Source of the DNA: Rufibacter sp. XAAS-G3-1
Lineage (GTDB): Bacteria > Bacteroidota > Bacteroidia > Cytophagales > Hymenobacteraceae
Length of the DNA: 64,000 bases
NCBI RefSeq assembly: GCF_013623775.1
Contig: NZ_JABFAM010000014.1
Coordinates: 1-64,000 of the forward strand
Direction of reading: 5' to 3'
The notes under the pieces are model-generated. The model was given only the letters and a program-made list of their open reading frames with translations. It did no database searches and was not told the DNA's origin. Shown here piece by piece: positions 7,378 to 15,843 of the stretch (positions are counted from its first letter, which is position 1; every line of letters begins with the position of its first letter). The position numbers and the translations under genes were made by a program.

Positions 7378-9783
7378 TTAATTTTTGGTTAGAGTCCAGT
7401 GTACTGAGGTGGCCCCAGGCCGGTCTGCCCCCGAACGCAGAAACAGCAGCGGGTGCAGTTTCCCGGTTTGCCAGTCATTCAGCATATTGTCAAAGAAACG
7501 GCTGCCGGGGTTACCGCTCTGCCCACCCGGGTACACGCCCCAGGCCTGCACCTGCGGCCCCATCTGCACCACCATCCGCCACGACGGGCCATGGCTGTTA
7601 TTGAGGGCATTAATGGAATTGGCACTTCCGCCGGCATACAATTGCTGCCCGAAGCCCGGGAGTTGCGCCATGTGCCGGATGTGCGAGTCCCGGGCGTTGC
7701 CCCAGCGCCATTTTTCGCCTCCTTCGCCCAAACTGTCGGTTACTTCTTTGAAAGTGGCATTCACCAAGCCAGCCAACGTCTCTCTTTGCGGTGTGGTCAC
7801 GTTATCATACCAGCGGGCATTAGGCTCAGCCAAAAGCATCTGCACCAAGCGGTCGCGGGCGGGTGCTTTGAATCTCTCCGGCGGAAACTCATCATTCCAG
7901 ATGGCGCGGGCCAAGGTTTGCCACCATTCCTCAAAAACCGAAGGAGCCATTTTATCTGGGTCATAGCGGTAGTCCCAGGCGGCTACTAATTGATAGTGCT
8001 TTTGCTGGGCGGCGGAAAGGGAGGCCTGATCTACCAGCTTCAGCATGATAGGCAATACGTTTTTAGGGACAAAGCTGTAATTGTCCATCTGCATCCGTTG
8101 GAAGGAATCTGGGGTGGCCTGGGTCATGGCCGAGAGGCGTTGGTTGATGTGGGCACTCCGCTCATACCCGGCAAAGCTGGAACCAAGGTAATAGGGATAA
8201 TCCTTCGGGCTGGCCGGGGTTTGATTGGCCGAACTCACGTAGCCCCGTTGCGGATTGAGAACCTGCGGCACCTGATTCATGGGCACCCAGCCTTGCCAGT
8301 CATGCGCGGGATTGGAGCCGTCTAGCAGGAACTTGCCTTGTCCGGGCCACTTGAGGGGAAACTGTCCGTTGGAGACAAGGGCAATGTTCTGCGTATCGGC
8401 GTACACGAAGTTGAAGGCCGGAGCCGCCCAGGTAGTCAATGCTTGCCTGAACTCTGGGTAATTTTTGGCTCTGCTGATCTGGAGAAGGGTTTTCAGTTCA
8501 TTCTGCGGGTCATGGGCCGTCCAGCGCAAGGCATGGCCCGTAGGCGTGTTTCCGCTCCGGAAAGCCGTTTCATGGGGCAGGTACGCCACCGGGCCGTGGT
8601 GCGTGTACAACACCGTATCTAAGATGTGTGGCCCGCCTTTTACCTTGATTTCCTCCACCACGCGCCGCACCGGTTTCCACTGATTGTCATGCCAATACTG
8701 CTGCCGTTTCTGGTCTCTGAAGTTGATTTCGTACCAATCCAGCACATCGGCGCCTACGTTGGTGATGCCCCAGGAAATGTGCTCGTTGAACCCAATGCCA
8801 ACGCCCGGCGCACCCGGAATAACCACGCCGTACGTATTGATGCCCGGCGCATGCAACTGCACCGCGTGCCAGATGGAAGGCAAACTCAAGCCCAGATGCG
8901 GGTCTGAGGCCAACAGCGGATACCCACTGGCGGTACGGGCACCAATAATCGCCCAGTTGTTACTACCCAGGTTCTCGGGTTTCTGACGCTCCAAGGTATG
9001 AAAGGCCACGCCCGCCATAAACTCCGCCGGGGCGGGCGGAATAGGAAGCGGTTCAAAGTCTGCGCGCGTACCTAGCGGCACAATAGGTTCCTCACGGAAA
9101 GGGTAATCAGGGAATAGGTCTTGGGTGATGGCGGCTCCGTATTTGCGGAGGTTATTGGTCATGCGCAGATCGTCTGAGTACCCGGTCATGTCATTGGCCA
9201 ACATCTTGAGCAATAGCGCAATCTTGAGGGTGCTCCACGCCTCTGGGGCATAATGCAGCAACTTGTACTCAAACGGATAGTCCTTCGGCGAAAGCTGGGA
9301 AATGTAGGCATTCACGCCTGCGGTATAAGCCTCCATGACGGCCCGGGTCTGCGGGTCGGCCAGCATCTTCGCCAAAGACTTTTTAGCCGAGGTCACCATG
9401 CCTATCCGCCGCTGGTAGCGATCCATCTCCAGGGTACGGTCACCCAAGATTTCAGACAATCGGCCAGCGGCCGCGTGCGTCATAAACTCCATCTGCCACA
9501 ACCGGTCTTTGGCCGTGAGATAGCCCTGGGCATAATAGAGGTCATGGTCATTCTGCGCGAAGATGTGCGGCACCCGCAACGAATCGAACCTTACCTGCAC
9601 CGGTGCCTGCAACCCTTCCAGGGTGAGTTCCTCAGACACAATATTATCAGTGCCGCTTCGCCAGAACCCCTCATACGGGCTAAGAAATGGCCCCAGCGCC
9701 GGTACAATCCCGTACGTGCGGTTTAGGGCATAGATGATGGAAAGAGTCAGGAAAACAGCAACAATGGCTTTGATCCATTTCAT
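7378..9783 (-). CDS. Penicillin acylase family N-terminal-nucleophile amidase
   Basis: About 801 aa from the ATG beginning MKWIKAIVAVFLTLSIIYAL, a signal anchor. The open frame extends 78 codons upstream but that part runs through repeat DNA and is unlikely to be translated. It is an Ntn-hydrolase precursor: an alpha-chain region (about 60-250), then the autoprocessing site with nucleophile S274 in GSNNWAIIG, followed by ASDPHLGLSLPSIWH of the beta chain. Family members cleave amide bonds of penicillins, acyl-homoserine lactones or other acylated amines; the substrate here is unknown. Predicted to be periplasmic. It pairs with the small membrane protein at 7043-7375. Confidence 0.9.
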   Translation of the reverse strand: MKWIKAIVAVFLTLSIIYALNRTYGIVPALGPFLSPYEGFWRSGTDNIVSEELTLEGLQAPVQVRFDSLRVPHIFAQNDHDLYYAQGYLTAKDRLWQMEFMTHAAAGRLSEILGDRTLEMDRYQRRIGMVTSAKKSLAKMLADPQTRAVMEAYTAGVNAYISQLSPKDYPFEYKLLHYAPEAWSTLKIALLLKMLANDMTGYSDDLRMTNNLRKYGAAITQDLFPDYPFREEPIVPLGTRADFEPLPIPPAPAEFMAGVAFHTLERQKPENLGSNNWAIIGARTASGYPLLASDPHLGLSLPSIWHAVQLHAPGINTYGVVIPGAPGVGIGFNEHISWGITNVGADVLDWYEINFRDQKRQQYWHDNQWKPVRRVVEEIKVKGGPHILDTVLYTHHGPVAYLPHETAFRSGNTPTGHALRWTAHDPQNELKTLLQISRAKNYPEFRQALTTWAAPAFNFVYADTQNIALVSNGQFPLKWPGQGKFLLDGSNPAHDWQGWVPMNQVPQVLNPQRGYVSSANQTPASPKDYPYYLGSSFAGYERSAHINQRLSAMTQATPDSFQRMQMDNYSFVPKNVLPIMLKLVDQASLSAAQQKHYQLVAAWDYRYDPDKMAPSVFEEWWQTLARAIWNDEFPPERFKAPARDRLVQMLLAEPNARWYDNVTTPQRETLAGLVNATFKEVTDSLGEGGEKWRWGNARDSHIRHMAQLPGFGQQLYAGGSANSINALNNSHGPSWRMVVQMGPQVQAWGVYPGGQSGNPGSRFFDNMLNDWQTGKLHPLLFLRSGADRPGATSVHWTLTKN

Positions 9784-9888
9784 AGAGGCAGCGGTGGAAT
9801 CTTTGTGTAAGATAGGTGCTTCTCCAGGCAATGGCAAACAGCTGCATTGAATGAATGTGTGATTGAATGATGGAGTGATTTGGATGAT

Positions 9889-10031
9889 GTAGGGGCAATC
9901 CCTTGTGGTTGCCCTAAAGGTTAGCGGATTGGTGCTTTCTGCCGTTGCAGGACAGGTCGCGACCTGTCCGTACTTTTTCTGGAAAATAGCATGGGGAATG
10001 GAAGAGGGCAACCACAAGGGATTGCCCCTAC
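9889..10031. repeat. Nested palindrome: inverted GGGCAACCACAAGGG pair
   Basis: Two inverted 27 bp copies of the repeat (9889-9915 and 10005-10031) enclose a perfect 20 bp palindrome, GGACAGGTCGCGACCTGTCC, at 9950-9969. It lies in the 318 bp gap between the penicillin acylase-type gene and the Spy-like gene. Confidence 0.8.
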
Positions 10032-10052
10032 ATTTTCAAAATGAACAGACAC

Positions 10053-10083
10053 AAAAAAGCCGGAATTTTGACTCCGGCTTTCT
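10053..10083 (-). terminator. Intrinsic terminator after the Spy-like gene
   Basis: On the minus strand AAAGCCGGAGTC, a short loop, then TCCGGC followed by a run of T form a GC-rich stem with U-tail. It sits 20 bp past the stop codon of the gene at 10102-10539. Confidence 0.8.
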
Positions 10084-10101
10084 GACTTCAAAAGGAAAGG
10101 C

Positions 10102-10539
10102 TTACTGGTTGCCTTGGCTGTTCTGGCGGCGTTGACCGCCTTGGCCTTGTCCACCGCTGTTCTGTCTCTCTAATTGTTCGGCTAAAATCTTGGCAAATTT
10201 CTCTTGCTGGGCCGGGGTTAAAATGGCGTTGATTTCTGTGGCACGTTTCTGCGCTTCGGCTTGCATGGCGGCCCGGTCAGGACGTCCGCCAGCGGCACGC
10301 ATTTTTTCCATGTCCTGCACCGAGGCCATTACAATCGCTTTGATTTTGGTGCTTTGGTCTGGGGTCAAATCCAGTTGTTTCTGGTAACGCTCCAGTTGCA
10401 TGGCCGCTCTTTCTTCGGCAGAAAGTCTGGCGCGACCTTGTCCTTGACCTCCCTGGGTTTGCTGGGCAAACGCCGAGGTACCGGCCAACAGAGTAATGAA
10501 CAGGAAAGCGAGTTGGGTTAATTTTTGCAGGGTTTTCAT
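10102..10539 (-). CDS. Periplasmic Spy/CpxP-like LTxxQ protein
   Basis: A 145-aa exported protein. The signal peptide (LTQLAFLFITLLAGTSAFAQ) is followed by a helical region with two LTxxQ-type motifs (LTPDQS near 57, LTPAQQ near 107), as in Spy/CpxP periplasmic chaperone-like proteins. The C-terminus is Gln/Gly/Asn-rich and low complexity. Spy-type proteins help fold or protect envelope proteins; the function here is inferred only from motif and localisation. It is monocistronic with a clear terminator. Confidence 0.75.
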   Translation of the reverse strand: MKTLQKLTQLAFLFITLLAGTSAFAQQTQGGQGQGRARLSAEERAAMQLERYQKQLDLTPDQSTKIKAIVMASVQDMEKMRAAGGRPDRAAMQAEAQKRATEINAILTPAQQEKFAKILAEQLERQNSGGQGQGGQRRQNSQGNQ

Positions 10540-10753
10540 ACGATGGATTTGTTTAGTGGGTTTACCTATTAGAGGTGGTTTTAGGCCTTTGGTTTAACAA
10601 CCGTTTAAAAAAAGAAAAACTATCTGCTAGGCAATCAGGCAAATGGAACAGTTTTTGGGAAAAATGCCTTATTTTTAAGGATGTTTTTTGGAAACAATGC
10701 CAAAAACGCGCCATACTTTACAAACGGCCCTTTATATTTTTAATGCTTTTTGA

Positions 10754-12079
10754 ATGAAACGTAAATTTTTGAGTATCCTGTTGCTGGGTGCCAGCTTAAC
10801 GGCAGCTGCGCAGAGCAACAAAATTGAGTTCACGGAGTACGACCTGCCCAATGGCCTGCACGTGATTCTGCACCAGGACAAAACCACGCCTACGGTAGCC
10901 GTGACCATGATGTACCATGTGGGTTCCAAGAACGAGAACGCCGACCGTACCGGTTTCGCGCACTTCTTTGAACATTTGATGTTTGAAGGCTCAGAAAACG
11001 TGGAGCGCGGCAAGTACATCAACATGATCCAGAGCGCGGGCGGGGCCGTGAATGCCAACACTTCTTTTGACCGCACCTACTACTACCAGATTCTGCCGTC
11101 TAACCAACTGGCTCTAGGCCTCTGGATGGAAGCTGACCGCTTGCGGGCCGCTAAAATTGACCAGCAGGGCATAGAGACGCAGCGCCAGGTAGTGAAAGAA
11201 GAGAAGAAACAGCGCATTGACAACCAACCTTACGGTTCTTTGCTGGAGAATACCTTCGCTACGGCGTACTCGGTGCATCCGTACCGCTGGGTGCCTATTG
11301 GGTCTGCGCAGTACATAGACCGGGCATCGGCCCAGGAATTCGCGCAGTTTTACAAGACGTTCTACGTGCCTAACAATGCTACTTTGACCATTGCCGGTGA
11401 CCTAGACATCAACCAGACCAAACAGTGGGTAGAGCAGTATTTTGCGGCTATTCCTAAAGGAACAGCCGCCATTCCGCGGCCTACGGTGGTGGAACCCGCC
11501 CAGGTAGAGGAAGGCCGCAAAGTAGTTTTTGACAACATCCAGCTACCGGCCGTGGTGCAGGCGTACCACATTCCGGCGCAGGGTTCTGAGGATTCTTACG
11601 CCATCAATATGCTCACTACCTTGCTTTCTGGTGGGCAAAGTTCCCGCCTGAACAAAGCACTGGTAGACAAGCAGCAGAAAGCGGTGACTGCGGCTTCTAT
11701 CCCGGTGTCACTGGAAGATCCGGGCCTGTTTATCAACCTGGCCATTGCCAACCAGGGCGTAGACGTGCATGACCTGGAGCGCGCCATGGATGCCGAGATT
11801 GAGCGCGTGAAAAACGAGACCATCTCTGACCAGGAGTTCCAGAAACTGCGCAACAAAATGGAGACCGACTACATCAACGGCATCTCTACCCTGGAAGGCC
11901 GCACCGAAAAACTGGCCTCTTACCACGCGCTGTACGGCAACACCAACCTCATCAACACCGAGCTGGACAAAATTCTGGCCGTGACCAAAGATGACCTCAT
12001 GCGGGTAGCCAAGAAATACTTCACCAAAGAGAACCGTGCCGTGTTGCATTACCTGCCCAAGGCGGCACAAGCCAGATAA
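10754..12079 (+). CDS. M16 family zinc peptidase (catalytic subunit)
   Basis: A 441-aa exported metallopeptidase (signal peptide MKRKFLSILLLGASLTAAAQ). The inverted zinc motif HxxEH is intact as H70-F-F-E73-H74, with the distal glutamate expected in VVKEEKK near 150. Two homologous M16 halves follow. Such enzymes degrade peptides in the periplasm. The next gene encodes an M16 protein lacking the zinc motif, the usual active/inactive pair that forms a heterodimer. A TATATTTT -7-like box lies about 15 bp upstream of the ATG. Confidence 0.93.
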   Translation: MKRKFLSILLLGASLTAAAQSNKIEFTEYDLPNGLHVILHQDKTTPTVAVTMMYHVGSKNENADRTGFAHFFEHLMFEGSENVERGKYINMIQSAGGAVNANTSFDRTYYYQILPSNQLALGLWMEADRLRAAKIDQQGIETQRQVVKEEKKQRIDNQPYGSLLENTFATAYSVHPYRWVPIGSAQYIDRASAQEFAQFYKTFYVPNNATLTIAGDLDINQTKQWVEQYFAAIPKGTAAIPRPTVVEPAQVEEGRKVVFDNIQLPAVVQAYHIPAQGSEDSYAINMLTTLLSGGQSSRLNKALVDKQQKAVTAASIPVSLEDPGLFINLAIANQGVDVHDLERAMDAEIERVKNETISDQEFQKLRNKMETDYINGISTLEGRTEKLASYHALYGNTNLINTELDKILAVTKDDLMRVAKKYFTKENRAVLHYLPKAAQAR

Positions 12080-12191
12080 ATTTGGAGATTTAAAGATTTG
12101 AAAATGTGCCGCGCCTCTTTTCTCCTCCTGCCCTTCGCGGGAGCAGGGGGAATCTTCCCGAAGCGGTTTTTAGCCTTATTTTAAGAGTTAC

Positions 12192-14264
12192 ATGAAAAAA
12201 TATATTTCGATTTTCTTTTTGGCGCTGGCGGTCTCTTTGGGCACCTCGGCCCAAACCACCAAGCAAACGCCGCCGCCTGCGGGCCCGGCCCCTACCATTG
12301 AGTTGGGCAAACACGAGTTCTTCACGCTTTCCAACGGCCTGAAGGTGTACGTGGTAGAGAACCACAACTTGCCTACCGTGGCCATGAGCCTGGTGCTGGA
12401 TCGTGCCCCCGTGCTGGAAGGCGAGAAAGCTGGCCTTACCAGTGCCGCCGGGTATTTGCTGCGCACCGGAACCACCACCCGCACCAAAGACCAGTTAGAC
12501 GAGCAGATTGACTTCATTGGTGCCTCTCTGAACACTTCTTCTTCCGGTGTTTCGGCCTCTGGCCTAAAGAAACACTTCCCTAAACTGCTGGAACTTACCG
12601 CTGATGTGGTGTTGCGCCCCAAGTTCACCCAGGAAGAACTGGACAAGTTCAAGAAGCAGATGGCCTCTAACCTGGCCTCGTCTAAAGACGATCCGGCTAC
12701 CCTGGAAGGCAACGTGCAGCAGGCGCTTCTCTATGGCAAAAACCACCCGTACGGCGAAGTGCTCACGGAGAAAACCGTGAACAACATTGCGTTGGCCGAT
12801 GTGCAGACCTACTACAATGCATACTTCAGACCGAACATAGGATACCTGGCCATTGTGGGAGACATTACCCCCAAAGACGCTAAGAAGCTGGTGAAGCAGT
12901 ATTTTGGCAAGTGGAAGAAAGCCGATGTGCCGCAAAACACCTATCCGGCCCCGGCTCCGTTGGCGGCCAATCAGGTTGCCATCGTGGATCGTCCTAACTC
13001 GGTGCAGTCAAATATTTCGGTGGCTTACACGGTTGACTTGAAGCCCGGCAGCCCAGATGCCATCGCGGCCAGTTTGATGAACAGCATCTTAGGCGGATCT
13101 TTCGCCCGCTTAGATGCCAACCTGCGCGAGAAACACGCCTACACCTACGGTTCCAATTCCTCGCTCTCCAGTGACCGCCTTACCGGCCGCTTCAGTGCCT
13201 TCGCCAGCGTACGGAATACGGTAACGGATAGTGCTTTCACGCAGATCATGTTTGAGATGGATCGTCTGCGCAAAGAGCCCGTACCGGCGCAGGAACTGCA
13301 GAAAGTGAAGAACATGATCATTGGTTCTTTCGCCCGCTCTCTGGAGAACCCGCTTACCGCGGCTATGTTCGCCATCAACACCGCGCGCTACAACCTGCCC
13401 AAAGATTACTACGCCAATTACCTGAAGAACGTAGCCGCCGTGACGCCCGCCGATATCCAGCGCGTGGCCCAGCAGTACCTTCAGCCCGAGAAAGCCTATC
13501 TGGTAGCCGTAGGAAACGCCCGCGAGATCACCGATAAGCTGAAACGGTTCAATGCCAGCCAACCTATTGCCTATTTCAATGCGTTCGGGGAGAAAACCGA
13601 GGCTCCTATGATGTCCCTGCCTTCTGGCGTGAACGTGCAGACAGTACTGGCCGCGTACATCAACGCCATTGGCGGAAAGGCCAACGTGGAGAAAGTGAAA
13701 GACCTCACCATTAAGCGCACCATGAACATGCCCGGCGCGCAACTGGCGGTAACCGTACTCCAAAAAGGCGTAGACAAATCTTTGCTGACCGTGAGTTATA
13801 ATGAAAACCAGATTAACCGTGTGGCCATTAACGGCTCCAAAGGCACCATCATCACCCAAGGCCAGGTAAAGGAAATGTCTCCGCCTGAGCTGCAGGATCA
13901 GAAGCTGGACAATTGGCTGAGCTTCCTGAACTATGACCAACTGGGCGTGAAACTCGCCTTGAACCAGGTAGAAAAGGTAGACGGCCGCGACGCCTACAAA
14001 CTGGAGCTTACGTTGCCCAGCGGCAAGAGGGCGTACCACTACTTTGACAAGGAAACCGGCCTGAAAATACGCGAAGTGGCCACCGAACAGACCTCCGTAG
14101 GTACTGCCAGCCAAACCACCGACTTCAAAGACTACCGCGAGGTGAACGGCATCAGATTCCCGCACCAGATTGACCTGCACATTGGCAGCCAGGTGATTTC
14201 CTCTACCGTGCACAGCGTGGAGATCAACAAGAACCTGAAAGACGATGTCTTCAAACTGAAATAG
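12192..14264 (+). CDS. Inactive M16 peptidase partner with C-terminal lipoprotein-sorting-like domain
   Basis: A 690-aa exported protein (signal MKKYISIFFLALAVSLGTSAQ). Residues about 35-450 form two M16 domains, but where HxxEH should occur the sequence reads AAGYLL, so zinc is not bound. Residues about 475-690 resemble the outer-membrane lipoprotein-sorting (LolA-like) fold that many Bacteroidota M16 proteins carry. It lies 112 bp downstream of the active M16 gene; together they are expected to form one heterodimeric periplasmic peptidase. A strong terminator follows at 14284. Confidence 0.9.
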   Translation: MKKYISIFFLALAVSLGTSAQTTKQTPPPAGPAPTIELGKHEFFTLSNGLKVYVVENHNLPTVAMSLVLDRAPVLEGEKAGLTSAAGYLLRTGTTTRTKDQLDEQIDFIGASLNTSSSGVSASGLKKHFPKLLELTADVVLRPKFTQEELDKFKKQMASNLASSKDDPATLEGNVQQALLYGKNHPYGEVLTEKTVNNIALADVQTYYNAYFRPNIGYLAIVGDITPKDAKKLVKQYFGKWKKADVPQNTYPAPAPLAANQVAIVDRPNSVQSNISVAYTVDLKPGSPDAIAASLMNSILGGSFARLDANLREKHAYTYGSNSSLSSDRLTGRFSAFASVRNTVTDSAFTQIMFEMDRLRKEPVPAQELQKVKNMIIGSFARSLENPLTAAMFAINTARYNLPKDYYANYLKNVAAVTPADIQRVAQQYLQPEKAYLVAVGNAREITDKLKRFNASQPIAYFNAFGEKTEAPMMSLPSGVNVQTVLAAYINAIGGKANVEKVKDLTIKRTMNMPGAQLAVTVLQKGVDKSLLTVSYNENQINRVAINGSKGTIITQGQVKEMSPPELQDQKLDNWLSFLNYDQLGVKLALNQVEKVDGRDAYKLELTLPSGKRAYHYFDKETGLKIREVATEQTSVGTASQTTDFKDYREVNGIRFPHQIDLHIGSQVISSTVHSVEINKNLKDDVFKLK

Positions 14265-14283
14265 ATGTTCTTCCTTTTTTGTA

Positions 14284-14335
14284 CCGTCCCCGTTTCCGGG
14301 CTCTTTTTCAGAAAAGAGCCCGGAAACGGGGACGG
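14284..14335 (+). terminator. Perfect 24 bp stem terminator (hairpin-family member)
   Basis: Left arm 14284-14307 and right arm 14312-14335 are perfectly complementary over 24 bp with a 4-base loop, followed by a short T-run. The core CCCCGTTTCCGGGCTCTTTT is a GC-rich variant of the genome hairpin family. It ends transcription 20 bp past the M16 partner gene. Confidence 0.85.
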
Positions 14336-14370
14336 CCTTTTTAGGTCATTGCCGACGTGGAAAGTGCTTT

Positions 14371-14610
14371 TGTTTTTAGCCTGTTTTAGGAAAAACAGGC
14401 AAGAAACAGCCAATGGCACAGACACTCGCAGATTCTCCGGGTGCCCTAAGGTCTTTTAAGGGAGCGCAGGTGCGAAGCAACGAAAACGGGAAAGCAGATG
14501 AACTCTTATGCAGGAAAACGTTGGAAAGGGTTTTACTTCTGTGTCCTGAGTCTGGCTACTCGCCGCATCCCAAGTCACGAGACTAAAGCCGCGCGCCAGT
14601 AAACGCTTGA
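14371..14610. repeat. Repeat-rich gap after the M16 genes
   Basis: Contains a hairpin copy with GCCTGTTTT and AAAACAGGC arms (about 14379-14400), and a partial copy at about 14540-14610 of the element around TCCCAAGTCACGAGACT that recurs at 57529-57590 and, inverted, at 61685-61770. No gene is seen. Confidence 0.6.
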
Positions 14611-14746
14611 CTGCCCTATCACTTGCCCCACAGCCCTCGCAGCGTCTTCCATACCTGCGGGGGCTGTGCCAATACCCATTCACTCACAACCGCTGTTTTA
14701 AACCTCTTTTCTGAAAATCACGGCCTAAACGCACCACTCCACCATA

Positions 14747-14778
14747 AACTCAGAACTCTGGACTCAAGACTCAGCACT
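14747..14778 (+). repeat. ACTCAGGACT-family repeat, solo copy
   Basis: A 32 bp copy, made of ACTCAGAACTC and ACTCAAGACTCAG, of the repeat that flanks the four-helix-bundle gene. It ends 6 bp before the stop codon of the DUF58 gene on the other strand. Confidence 0.75.
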
Positions 14779-14783
14779 ACCTT

Positions 14784-15668
14784 CTATTGCCTGGCCCGGC
14801 TCATCAAGAAAGCCCGCAGTGCTTTGTCCAAAGGCTCATGCAGGTGGAACCGTTCGTAATGGATCTGCTTTTTGCGGGTGTCGGTTTCCAACGTACGGAG
14901 CCATTCCTGCAAGCGGGCAAGATACTCCGTTCGGTGGGTTTCAGAACTGACTTGAATGACCTGGCCGGTCTCCAGGTCTTGAAAGGAAACCTGGCCTTGG
15001 TAAGTGAACTCCAATTCGTTCTTCCCCATGAGGTGAAACAAGAGCGTATCTTTCTCGCGGGCGCCAATCTTGCGCAGCGCCTCGGTAATCTCTGAGGTCT
15101 GCTCGTACATATCCGTCACCAGCACCGTCACCTCTTTTTGCCGTTTTTTTGCGAAAACAGGCGCTAAACGATCAGCGGCCGGGAAATGGCCATTGGGTTT
15201 TACGTGCTCTAACTGATGGAAGAACCGCTGCAGGTGCTGGCTACCCTGCTGCGGCGCGAGCTGCACCACTTGATTCTCTTGTAGCAAGAACAGTCCCACG
15301 GCATCGCCCTGCTGCGTGGCTAAATAAGCTAAGGTCGCTACCAGATAGCGGGCATAGTCCAGCTTGGTCAGGTTCCCGTCTAGATGGCCCATGGAACCGC
15401 TGGCATCCACCACAAACCGCACGGCCACGCTGCTGTCCACCTCAGACTCCCGGATGTAGTACCGGTCTGACCGCGCGAACATCTTCCAGTCCAGTTGCCG
15501 CAAGTCATCACCGGGCTGATAACTGCGGTACTGCGCAAACTCAATCCCCGCGCCCCGCCTTATGCTTTGGTTCTGCCCCAACAGAAACCCATCCACCACC
15601 GCCTTCGCAATCAAGCGCAGGTCTTTGATAGCGGCAAACGTTTGTGGGTTTAAGAGACGGTGGGGCAT
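14784..15668 (-). CDS. DUF58 domain protein (MoxR-associated)
   Basis: About 294 aa from the ATG beginning MPHRLLNPQTFAAIKDLR. A longer frame runs 34 codons upstream through repeat DNA and is rejected. The DUF58 signature is clear (YRSYQPGDDLRQLDWKMFAR, near 45-65), and a VWA-like DASGS metal-site motif follows. DUF58 proteins work with MoxR AAA ATPases, probably in assembly or activation of envelope or metal-dependent complexes. The moxR gene lies upstream on the same strand, but a DUF559 gene and an inverted repeat pair separate the two here. Confidence 0.88.
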   Translation of the reverse strand: MPHRLLNPQTFAAIKDLRLIAKAVVDGFLLGQNQSIRRGAGIEFAQYRSYQPGDDLRQLDWKMFARSDRYYIRESEVDSSVAVRFVVDASGSMGHLDGNLTKLDYARYLVATLAYLATQQGDAVGLFLLQENQVVQLAPQQGSQHLQRFFHQLEHVKPNGHFPAADRLAPVFAKKRQKEVTVLVTDMYEQTSEITEALRKIGAREKDTLLFHLMGKNELEFTYQGQVSFQDLETGQVIQVSSETHRTEYLARLQEWLRTLETDTRKKQIHYERFHLHEPLDKALRAFLMSRARQ

Positions 15669-15708
15669 TTCTTTTGATTCTTTGTTGATAAAATAGGTAC
15701 TTCTTCGT

Positions 15709-15843
15709 CCCCCTTTGAAGGGGGTAGGGGGATGATTACTCGTGCTGATAATGGCGTTCCCGAGAATCAATTTTGCTTGCTGAATTTTGTAGCTGACCGC
15801 TCTTCAACTGCCTTGGTCATCTCCCTACCCCCTTCAAAGGGGG
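15709..15843. repeat. Inverted pair of CCCCTTTGAAGGGG repeats
   Basis: Arms at 15709-15736 and 15817-15843 are inverted copies of a repeat centred on CCCCCTTTGAAGGGGG with a GTAGGGGGATGA flank. The second arm contains the stop codon and last codons of the DUF559 gene. Other copies follow the large fold-back repeats at about 806-840 and 32638-32672. Confidence 0.85.

Noticed and set aside
9784-10017. 78-codon N-terminal extension of the penicillin acylase-type protein
   Set aside because: It reads through a GGGCAACC repeat, and the internal ATG gives a proper signal anchor at once.
13110-14213. 367-codon open frame antisense to the M16 partner gene
   Set aside because: Shadow of a high-GC coding region; low-complexity translation without a domain, fully overlapped by a gene with clear M16 features.
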